Shown one piece after another: positions 11,074 to 23,000 of a DNA stretch of 64,000 nt (the first letter of the stretch is position 1; each line of letters starts with the position of its first letter). Both the position numbers and the translations under genes were made by a program. Source of the DNA: Haemonchus contortus. Taxonomy: Eukaryota; Nematoda; Chromadorea; Rhabditida; Trichostrongylidae. The notes beneath the pieces are model-generated. The model ran no database searches. It worked only from the letters and a program-made list of their open reading frames with translations, and was not told the DNA's origin. Location: the NCBI GenBank assembly GCA_000469685.2, contig LS997566.1, forward strand, positions 35,570,420 through 35,634,419, written 5' to 3'.

Positions 11074-14000
11074 ATGAAAATGACTGAGGACATTGTTCTC
11101 CGTAGACACAACGATATTGTTAAAAGCGCCGAAGATCAACGTCAGGTGAATGGATTTTATGCGTCTTTCATAGGAATGTTAGCAACAGTCTACGCTTGGA
11201 GGAATTACGATTTCATTCCATTATTTGAAGCTGGAGTCGAATGCGTAGGCGCATCCCTCAGACGGGATTGATCAACGCCCCAGACTTTATCTTTTATCAT
11301 TTATTTGGAGCTAACGTTCCGCACTATCGGTTTACTCAACTCTTCCTCCAAATCCGAAATCTCTCGATCTTTCGATTCGAATTTCGAATTCGATCCGAAA
11401 GCCTCACGAGGCTGGCGTTTTATGGCTAAACATCGATCTCGGACGAGGCTTGAACTGGTACTTGTGCTTTCAAGAGCACTAGTACCGGTTCGAGCCCCGT
11501 TCGAAACCAAAATTTGTCCATAATTCGCCAGCCTTGTGATTGCAGAGAGTATTTTTGAAATATGCTATTAGTTTGATTACGTCGGTCAGATTTAATTAGC
11601 CTTGTTTGTCCGAAATCGTGTGTTTTCAGTATCGAGGACTGGAACTCACAAATGGCCTCAAGGTATTGCTGGTATCCGACCCAACGACAGATAGTTCTGC
11701 TGCCGCTATGGATGTTGGTGTCGGTCAGTGCTAATCTTTTTTAGCTTACAAAGAGCCTCTAGATGTTCATGTTCGAGACTGGGCTTGGTAGAAACTCAGT
11801 GATCATGTTTTCGAATTTCAGGATATCTCATGGATCCATGGGAACTGCCAGGCTTGGCCCATTTCTGTGAACATATGTTATTTCTAGGTACCGATAAATA
11901 TCCATCAGAGAACGAGTTCAATAAGGTTTGTTGAGTACAAGCGCAGTCAGCGTGTATTTGATCAAGTTTGAAAAGAAGCGTTTCAGTTTATTTCTGCTCA
12001 TGCCGGTACCACGAATGCGTATACGGCGACTGATCACACAAATTACCATTTTAATGTGAAGCCAGATCAGTTAGAGGTACGTTCTCATACGAAGCTCGCA
12101 GTTTTTTGATTTACTTTGTTCCATTTTGTTGTAGTAAAACTTCTTTGGTATTCAGGGCGCGTTAGATCGTTTTGTACAGTTCTTTTTGGCCCCGCAATTC
12201 ACAGAGAGCGCCACTGAGAGAGAGGTTAGAGGTTTTCATTTGTTTTCCGACTCGCTATCCACATGAGGCAAGTTCTTAAGGTGTGTGCGATTGACTCGGA
12301 ACATTCTAATACTATGAAGGATGACAGACGGCGGAAGTTGCAAGTAGAGCGGTAAGATTTCAACAATCGCTATATTCAGGTGGGAGTAAGACTTCTTTTT
12401 TTGCATAAATTTTGTAGTTTTCGATCTGAATAGTCATTCCATGCGTCTACCTAGGTAACTGTTTGCTCTATGAGAACTAAATCTTTCAGATTCCTCTCAA
12501 AACCTGGCCATGACTATGGAAAGTTTGGGACAGGCAATAAGGTGAGCATGATATTTGTATTCTATGTTGAAATGCTATTTCTCCAAACTGATGGTTATCT
12601 TAATAAATACTGATTATAGAAAACATTGATGGATGATGCTCGTAAAAATGGAATTGAACCGAGGGAGGCTTTGTTGAAGTTCCACAAGCAGTGGTATAGC
12701 GCTAATATGTGGGTTTTTTTTAAGAATTCTCTACATTTGGATTTGAAATTGCAATTTCCAGTTAAGCAGAACACCCAATCAAAATTATTTTGATTGAGAA
12801 TGTCTTCTATCAGAAAAAAAAGTATTTGGTCCTGACTGTATTCTAACGGCAATTGCCCTTTTCCGCTTTATATAGAACCAGTCGGATCGCCCGGCTAACG
12901 CCAGGCTCTCCTCCTTCTTATGGGTTCGCCCGGCTACGCCGGGCGCTTTCCCTTCCTGTGAGAAATTTACCATGTGTAAATAACACTTCGTATCCTCCTT
13001 TTCCTTTGAAAGCTCTACACCCTCAGTATCAGCTACGAATTGGGAGCGGTTTTTTTTGTGTATACCATCTTCGCTGTGTCCGGTAAGAACATCGTATAGT
13101 ATCACAAAGGCGATTATTCAGAGAAAATAAAAGACAAATGGGCCAAGGAGGCATACCTCCGTGAAATATTGGTGCAATTGGAAACTATGAACGTTCTATG
13201 ACCAAATTGTCAATTTTCGCTCAAACTTCGCCCCTATGGGCAGAGTCCAGTCCTGCCACTCACCATAGATGTTCCCATCCTGCCGCTTGTACTCCTGCCG
13301 AACTTGAACGCTCTGGGTGCATGGGAACAGAAGTTATTAATTTTCACTCGAACTGCGCCCATTGTGGGCGGAGTCTGGTCCTGCCGCTCACGACGAGTGT
13401 TTCCATCCTGCCGCCCGTACTCCTACCAAATTTGAACGCTTTCGGTCCACGGGGACATGAGTTCTGAATTTTCGCTCGAACATTTATTTTTCACAAATCC
13501 CCCCCCCCCCCCCCCTTGAGCGAAGTCTGGTCCTGCCACCCACTAAAAGTGTTTCTATGCTGCCGCCTGTACTCCTACCAAATTTGAACGCTTTCGGTCC
13601 ACGGGGACAGGAGTCATGAGTTTCCGGTCAGACAGACACATATACACACATACATACAGTAGCGCTCAAAAGCCTTCGGTGAAATGCTTCGACGCTTCTT
13701 CGTTCATAACTTCTTTCTTAGTAGACCAAGTTACGCGAAATTTGGATATGTTTAAATAGGGCATATTTCACCCTACCCAACACTATTTGACTGCGAAGCT
13801 GCAGTATCCATAGATAGAGCAAGTTGTTTGTTGCGGTAGCACATTTTGCTTGAACTAAAGTTGTTGACGTCTGCACTTATTCGCACCATATGTGCGTTTT
13901 TCTCATCTATTGTGTTCGGCATTACCGCTCGTACACTTTAGACATGATAAAAAGAACAAAAGATTCTAGAAGGGCCATCATCTGTATTTTCAGTCGATTT

Positions 14001-17000
14001 TGAGTTCATGCTCTCTGGAATATCTGGGACACGAACAGATTGCAAGTTAATGGTGGTAAATATTCACAATACACCCACGCTCCAAATATAGAAATTTTAG
14101 CATGATTATATCCAGTAGGAAAGAAGTTACGACTAAAAAGTACGACAGAAGAAGCATTTCACCGAAGACTTGAGCGCTACTGTACATACACGTACACATA
14201 CACATACACATACGCATACGCATACACATACACATACGCATACACATATACACATACACACAAACACACCAACCGACACACTTAGCCGATCATGTAAGTA
14301 GGATAGCCTCCTTGTCTAGGTTCTTGTAGTAGTGGTTCTGGTCCACTGTCCCATTAACTGATAGTCACTAGAAGTTTGTTGTAGTATTGTTGTTACTTTA
14401 GCATGTCGCTGTGCATTGTTGGGTCAGAGTCGTTGGATGAAATGGAAGCTTATCTTGGCAAGTTGGGCTTCGATGCTATTGAAAATAAGCAAGTGAAACC
14501 AATGGAGTGGGAAAATCCTTATGGACGAGAACAATTAGGTAGACGCATCGAGGTTTGATCATCGTCTTCAGTTGATTTTCAATTTATTTGAAATGTCGAC
14601 GATAAGATGGAAATTAACTATGCATGTAAATGCAATGTCATGTGGCGATTTTCCTAATTTATGCTACCAGGGGGTGGAAGTGGTGTAGTGGCAAGTGCCG
14701 CACTATCTCACACTCATGGTCAGGGGTAGGAGTCTCGCATGGATATCCGCCTAGGCCAACCAATCTTCTATCCCTCCGGGGTCGGTTAATTGATCCAGAT
14801 TCGTCTAGGAGGATGGATCCCTCAGATGGGATTTATTAACGCCAAAAACTGAAACTTTACTTTATGCTTCCAATCAGTCGCATTTAGCCGTGAAATATGT
14901 TTCCCAATGTTGCATCACACTCTTGTCACTAAAAATTTTCGTTAAGGTTGTGAAAGAGGGCGAAAAGATTCGTGCAATTTTAAAAGTATTTAAATAGCTC
15001 CTATACCCTTTCTTAAAGGTCGTTAAGTTGCTGCCAAGGGATTTCGAATAGTTAAGGATAATTCCGTTTGACCCTCATTCGAGTTTAATCAGAACTTGGA
15101 TTTGTAACTTGTTTTTTCCACTAGATCACCAATTTAGATTGTACCCATAGAAGACATACGAAAACTTGCGATTCGGTTCCCAACCAAAATGATTCGCGAT
15201 CCAGCTGACTCGCAAGAAGAGAAATCGAGTCCATCACGTTATATCTGTAAGCTTCCCTTATTTGCAATTTGTTTAGCTTATATTTTAAACCTCTGATTTT
15301 GGTAATCTGACTAATTTGTATTTTTTATTATATTTATGAGCTGCTTTTGTTCGACGCCTTTTCTTTCAGCTCATCTATTGAATCATGAAGGGAAAGGCTC
15401 CCTGTTATCAGAACTAAAGCGTTTGGGATGGGCTAGCTCGCTCTCGGCTGGAAGATCCAATCCGGCCGAAGGAATGAGCACATTTGATATTGATGTTAAT
15501 CTGTGTGCTGGTGAGTTCAATGCTAATAACCAGTCGGGTGGCCCGGCTTACGCCGGGGCTCATTCCACGCTTTTACAAGTAATTAGGAAATTTAGTTAGG
15601 AGGGGAAGAGGGGAGGGGGAGGGAAAGGCTATCGCTTTTATTTAGTGCAGGCTTTGAGTGCAAAGAAGGACGGGTAGCCGACGTTACCTGTGCTTCGAGT
15701 CGGTTCTAGGCGAAAGAGTAGTTTCACCGAAGCCTAAGAAAGGGTAGGGATGAAATGATTACCTCGTGGAGAGCAGCAGCAGTTCCTAAGCACATTTGGG
15801 CTGATCTTCTTGTCTCCACGCTAGCGCTCAATGTCTAAAGAAGCGGAGGTCTCATAAGTACATCATCACCTCCGATATTTGTATAGACATTCGTAGGATG
15901 CTAGTACGAAGCGAAATCACCGTTTTGAAGTACCTAATCCACTTCACATTACTCACTTCACTCTGCAGTACTTACTCTACCCCATTAACCCTTTGACGAT
16001 CATGGCACCCGTCGGTTGGTGCCACAATGACTGGCGCATGGGATCATGGCACCCAGTGTTGGATGCCACCATGTTTTTTCCTTTATTTGACATTTGAAAC
16101 TTATTTAATGTTTTCTTATTTATTAACAAGCTTCATGATCAGATTCAGTACTACTCCACTGACTATATATGTTTGTAATAAAGAAGCTCTTATAAAACAT
16201 TCTCGTAGACATGGTCCACGAGAATGTTTTATAAGAGCTTCTTTATTACAAACATATATAGTCAGTGGAGTAGTACTGAAAAAGTATGATATTTTGGCAA
16301 GATTTGTGTATGTCCTGGAAGCATTGGAGACAGTACTTAGAGTGCCTGATATGCAATTATGTGACCGCGCGGTCGATCTCTTCATGTTCAAGTTCCTTGG
16401 ATGTTATTTATATAAGAATAAGGAAACTTTTTTTGTAAGAAAACCAAACTTCCTTACTATATATAAAGCGCTCTGTCTGTTTGTTTGTTTGTTTGTTTGT
16501 TTGTTTGTTTGTTTGTACGGGAATTCGATATAACCTAAAGAAACACCTGGAGAAGTCGGGTCGAGTTTGAAATGGGTTGAGCATAGGGCAAGACCAACAG
16601 AGCACATGTTAGCCTAGCGGAGCTCCGCCTCCAAGGGGAAACGGAATTGGGCGGGGTCATGGGTGGATTCTTCTAATTCAGTCTCTTAACATTCCAGACA
16701 CCGGGAAAAATGTGCAAAAGCTGAGGGATGGGTCAACAATCAAAATAAAGGAAACTTACCGGCGGTGGGCGGAGCGTTCCCGCAGCGCGGTACTTTCCAC
16801 AAAGATTCATAACTTGATTTAACGAAGGCGTCGAGGCTAGGAAAAAAATAAAAAGAGTGAGCGAGGCCTTATGCATGCTGAGCATGCATAAGTATAGCGA
16901 AGCCCCTCCCACGAGGGGCGGAGCGCGCGTTGAGGTGAAAGCTACTTTTCAAAAATGAGTGTAACTTCGTTCGGGAATGTTATAGAATGCGGAAAAAAAT

Positions 17001-20000
17001 GGTTAGAGGTAATGGGACAAATGTGGTCGAATCCCGAAGGTGGGCGGGGTTCCCCAAATTGGGCGGGCTTAGATCAAAAATTTATAACTCTATTCAGAAA
17101 CGTTCTGGGATGCGACAAAAAGGTGTCAAGGTGTAAAAGAACAAATGTGGTCAAATCCCGAAAGTGGGCGGAGTAGGCACCAAAGTGGGCGGGGCTTCGA
17201 TCAAAACTTTAAAGCTCTGTTCAAAAACGTTCTAGAGTGCGGGAAAAAAGTGGTTAGAGGTAATGGAACAAGTGTGGCCGAGTCTTCGAAGTGGGCGGGG
17301 CTGGCACCAAAGTGGGCGGGGCTTAGATCAAAAATTTATAACTCTGTTCAGAAACGTTCTGGGATGCGACAAAAAGGTGTCAAGGTGTAAAAGAACAAAT
17401 GTGGTCAAATCCCGAAAGTGGGCGGAGTAGGCACCAAAGTGGGCGGGGCTTCGATCAAAACTTTAAAGCTCTGTTCAAAAACGTTCTAGAGTGCGGGAAA
17501 AAGGTGATTAGAGGTAATGGAACAAGTGTGGCCGAGTCTTCGAAGTGGGCGGGGCTGGCACCAAAGTGGGCGGGGCTTAGATCAAAATTTCATAACTCTG
17601 TTCAGAAACGTTCTAGAACGCGGGAAAAAAGTGGTAAGAGGAATTGGAACAAATGTAGTTAAGTCCTCGAAGGGGGCGGAGCTGGCACATGGAAGCGGGG
17701 CTAGGACCAAAAATTCATCTCTTCAAAAACTTTCTGGAATGCGGAAAAAATGGTTTGGAGCAGTCAAAAGAAGGGTGGTCAAGTTTATTGTGGAAAGGGT
17801 TTGCACTAAGGTGGACGGAGCTATGATCAACCACTAATAACTCTGCTCAAATATATCGAGCGTGATGCTATCAGCAGTTCATCGTTCGAATCTAGAGAGA
17901 ACTATCATAAGATATCTGATAAGAACTATCTGATTATCCAACATTCCGCTGAATAACTCCATCGTGGCTAAGTGGCCGTCGACATATACTACGTGCGTTA
18001 GCGTGGTTATATATAAGAAGGAAGTGCAAGATAGAGCTTAGTTTTCCATATAACTAAAATTTCATAGACGAACGGACAGACAATCACACAAACCGGCATA
18101 CCGACATACCAACAAACCGACCAAGTTACTGCTGTATAAATAAGAGAGATTATCATCATCATTTGTTTTCCTCCCTCCGTTTATCATTTGTTTTTCCTAA
18201 TTACTGTTTTTCGCCGCACTCCTTATGCATGTGTTACCAAGTTGTGTTGAAATGTCGTTGGACCTCTCAACCCTAAAATTTCTCGGATTCACACTTTATT
18301 TTTCGCACGCCATCCTTATCAGTAATGCTATTAACAACAAGACCTACCCCAGTCCACGTTTCCGGCTTTTTGTTGTTATGTTCGATGTAGCTCACTAGAA
18401 TTTATTACCTGGACTGATAGTCGATTTCAGTAGTTTCGAATAGGTGAGCTCCACTTGACGAGCCGGTTTTTTTTTTGTCGAAGCGTGGTGCCGATATAGC
18501 CTAATAGCCCACCATCACCTTATAACCCCCTTATATATGCGATTGCTGATAAATTGTGTATAGCGCATATGTAATCATGAGGAGAAACTAAAGAATTGTG
18601 AACTAAAGATTAGAATGCTTCATGTTTCAGATGGCCTTCATCATGCGGAAGATGTAATCAGCCTTATATTCGGCTATATTGGTCTATTAAAACGTACTGG
18701 TGCCGCTAAATGGATCCATGATGAATGTAATAAACTAGGAGAGCTAAAATTTAGGTTTAAAGTATGTTTGGCTGTGAACTTTCCAACTGAACGGTACGTG
18801 AAATGTTTGACCGCTCCAATTAATCATTTTAGAACAAGGAAAATCCGTTGAGTTTGGCGAAGAAGCTAGCTTCAGAGATGCCTTATGGACTATGGAAAGA
18901 TACTTTGTCATGGCGCTATTTTAGGACGGGATTTAATCCTGGTATGTTGAGGGTCAGTGCCTATTCAGCACTTCAGCGAGCTCAAATTAAATGCTCTGAT
19001 ATTTCAATGGTTTTGAGTTATTTTCATGAGTTTTAGATCGAATTATGGAAGTTCTTGATATGTTGACTCCACAGAATATGTTTTACATGGTGACTTCGAA
19101 GATCTTCAGCGGTCAAGAAGGAAATATTGAGGAACCGGTCTATGGAACTGAGATGAGAATTAGTGACATCAACGAGGTCTTTTCTGGGTTGTTATTTTAA
19201 TGCTGAACTACACGCTCCCGTCTCCATAGGAGTTGTTATTACGTACCATTTGAGGATACGATGAACCGATTCCAAGCGGCTATAGAGACAGTGCATCCTG
19301 CTCTTCATATACCCGAGGAAAACGAGTATATACCAACCAAGTTCGATCTTAAGCCTCGGGAATCTGTGAAAAGGTACAAAGCTATTTTTCGTGTATTTGT
19401 TTGTTATATATTATATTACATTTGTATAACTCAAATTTCGATGTTTTTGTATTTACTTACTTGGGCGGAGGTGGTGTAGTGGCAAGTGGCGCGCGTAGTA
19501 CGTAGTACGCATTCATTACGCCACTACGATTCTGAATGGAAGTCGAGTGCGGGGGCGCATCCCTCAGACGGGATTGATTAACGCCAAAAACTTTATCCTT
19601 TTTTATCCTTTTTGTATTTACTTACAACGTTGTTTGAGCAGTGACGATTTAAATTCGTTTCTAATATTGCTATTCGGGTGAGGTGCATTAGGAACGAAAT
19701 GGTCGCGTCGCGGTGAGAGGAGCGTCGCGCGCGAAGGAATGTAGCAGGATGCACGAAATACAGTGCTCGGCAGTAAATCTGGTCGCCTAATGTCCGTGCA
19801 CTTATGCTAAAAGCACTGCGGAACGTAATCTCTTTGCGAAGGTCATCGGATATCTCGAGTTGACGAGATATCGAATCGATGTCACAGGGCCCTTTCTCTA
19901 CTTCCTTGGGGCACAACGATAAGACTGCTGGTAAATTCGAGATCGACTACTTTAGACGGGAGCATAAACTTTGCACCCAGGAAAAACTAAGAAGTCAACT

Positions 20001-23000
20001 TCGTTCTGTGCTCTTTTGCGCCCATTGCGGTGAAACATCACGACCATATAGGCGACCAACAATGCTTAGGCCCGACTAATATAGCTAACCAGTCGGGCCG
20101 CCCAGCTAACGCCGGGCTTCCCTCCTTCTAATGGGTTCGCCCGGCTACGCCGGGCGCTCACCATGATGCGCAAATAACACTTCGGATTCTACTTTTTCTT
20201 CGAAAGCTGTACACCCTCACTATTAGCTTCAAACTGTGAGCGATTTTTTCTGTAAGCCATCTTCGCTGTGTCCGAATAGAACATCGCATTATATCACAAA
20301 GGCGATTATTTAGAGAAAAAAGTATTCAGACACTTCATCGCGGCTGAGTCTACTATGTTAGCTACCATCAATGTTCCCAGCCAACTCCTTGTGTCTTCAA
20401 GCTTCAACGGTCTGGGTCCGAACTAACAGTATTTATTCACGCCCAGTCCTTTGGGGCGGAGTTTGGTCTTGCAACCTATCATCAGTGTTCCTATCCTGCC
20501 TCCTGTATTCCTACTAAGTTTGACCGCTCTAGGTCCATTTTGACATATCTCTATAAGCCCTGCACCCTTGAAGAGTTATGATTTTCCGCTCAACCCCCCC
20601 CCCCTCTCCCATTGTGCGCAGAGTCCGGTCCTGCCACCCATCATAAGTGTTTTAATCCTGCCGCCTGTATTCCTACCAAATTTGAACGCTCTAGGTCCAA
20701 GTTTAAGTTTTTCACACAAACCTCGCCCCTTGTGGGCGGAGTCCGGTCCTGCCACCCACCGTAAGTGTTTCCACCCTGCCGCCTGTACTCCTACCAAATT
20801 TGAACGCTCTAGGTCCAAGTTTAAGTTTTTCACACAAACCCCGCCCCTTGTGGGCGGAGTCCGGTCCTGCCACCCACCGTAAGTGTTTCCACCCTGCCAC
20901 CTGTATTCCTACCAAATTTGAACGCTCTAGGTCCAAGTTTAAGTTTTTCACACAAACCCCGCCCCTTGTGGGCGGAGTCCGGTCCTGCCACCCACCATAA
21001 GTGTTTCCACCCTGCCGCCTGTATTCCTACCAAATTTGAACGCTCTAGGTCGACGGGAACCGGAGTTATGAATTTGCGCTCAAACATTTATTTCGCAAAA
21101 ACCCCGCCCCCTGTGGGCGGAGTCCGGCACCACCACCCACCATTAGTGTTCCCATCCTGCCCCCCTTACACCCATCAAGTTTGAACTCTCTAGGTCGACG
21201 GGAACCGGAGTTATGAATTTGCGCTCAAACATTTATTTCGCACAAACCCCGCCCCCTGTGGGCGGAGTCCGCCACCACCACCCACCATTACTGTTCCCAT
21301 CCTGGCCCCCTTACACCTACCAAATTTGAACTCTCTAGGTCGACGGGAACCGGAGTTATGAATTTCCGGTCAAACACACACACAGACAGACAGACAAACC
21401 AACAGACACACTTAGCGCGTTATATATAGTAGGATTTTAGTGAACACCCACGAGTCATATATGATGATGTATGGTGTCGTATTTGGTTTAAGCAGGATGA
21501 TGAGTACAAACTGCCGAAAATGGTAACCAAGGTTGGTATTTGTTTATAACAACACGACTGGAGTTTACCCAAATAGGGTTCAAGTCGATTGGTGGCAGCT
21601 ATGCCTTTAGCTGGCCCAGTCAGCGAATTGAAAACAGTCGATCTCTTCACAGTTCATACGTCTCAATCTTCACAGCTTGTTATGGATATATGGCACACCA
21701 GCGCATTAGCATTTTTAGTTGTCCGTTTCTGCTCCAATCACTGGGGCTGATCCGAGATCGAACTTGCTGACAATCATGTTTCGGTGGTGTTTGAGAGTAA
21801 GTGAATTTATCAAGTGAGATTTCTTTGAACTAATTTCTTTTATTTATCTTATCGTAGTTGGTAAATCTTATAGGATGCTCTAACGGAAGAAACCTACTAC
21901 GCTGAACTAGCAGGTCTGAATTGTGATTTTCCCCCAGAAAAGAGTGGGATAACTTTAGAAGTGAGCACTCGTACAGGAAATCAGATAACCGCTTTTAATT
22001 TTGCTTGTTTGTTTTGTTGTGCCACGCCTCCCTTTGTTTCCCTAATCAGTTATGTACTTGTTTTACTTAAATCAACAGTGATGCAAAATGACGTTCGAGG
22101 TTATTCGATTCGAATAGAAATGGTCATTGCCTTGTATGTGCACCTCTGTCCTCTATAATGGAGTTCATTAAAGGCACCGTTCACGCTAAAAAAAGTTATT
22201 GAGTTCTTACCTTATTAATACTCAGCGGCCCCCATGGGTTGTAGAAGGGTCCTTCTCACTCCCGCTACTTCGACGTCCAGGGCATAGTGGCGGGCCCGTT
22301 GTTGTCGTAATTCGCATCTCCGCCCCTCGACCGATCACCTTAGACGAGTGTCGAGACGACACAGTGTCATGTAATCGCGTCAGGCCCACCCTGAATTGCA
22401 AATTGGCAAATTGCCAGAGATGCAATGTGTTGTCTGCTATTGCATTGCGTCTCTGGCAATTTGCCAATTTGCAATTCAGGGTGGGTCCTGACGCGATTAC
22501 ATGACACTGTGTCGTCTCGACACTCGTCTAACGTGACACCGATCGTCTCTAACCGACGCTCTTTCAATGTGAAACTCGTCCAACCCCCTTTCCAGCTCTT
22601 TTTTTTGGCCCTTTGTAATTCTTTTTGTTCATCGTTTTTTGCGCTTTTTTCGTTGTTAACGCTTCATTCTAGAGTAGTTCTATCAATTCCCGTCAAAAAA
22701 GGGTACCCTAACTTTTTGTGAATGGTGCCTTTAATAACGTTGTATCCGTGTATGTGAAATTTAAACTTAGTGCAGCAAGAAACGCAAGTCACAGTTCTTG
22801 GCAACGCAGCAGTTCTCGCAGGAGTGAAAAGGAACGGGACCTGTTTCATGTTTTCTCCTTTTCCCTTTATTTCGCGACAATGTGACTATTCAGACGGTAT
22901 AACTTTTTTTAACTCAAGAACCAGCTTGAGTATAGGAATTAGATGATATTGCGGATTGATACCAGCTTTCTGCAGCCTGGAGCTGCTCCGGCTGCAGCTC

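Larger units (their letters stand above)
12878..14303 (-). mobile_element. Non-autonomous Helitron-like element H3 in IDE-B intron 8
   Basis: Minus orientation. The 5' end TCCTACTTACATGATCGGC lies at 14303 and the 3' end is a hairpin (gcgttagccgggcg region) plus CTGG at 12878-12881. The flanks are A (12877) and T (14304), exactly the Helitron A/T target. The body has the monomer array (13200-13640), a poly-C tract near 13500 and an acacat-rich subterminal region (14185-14280). A separate TA-flanked MITE (13657-14182) interrupts it. The element makes up most of the 1.7-kb intron. Confidence 0.8.

Noticed and set aside
14047..14259. Met/Cys-rich 70-codon frame on the minus strand
   Set aside because: It reads an acacat microsatellite and the end of a MITE.
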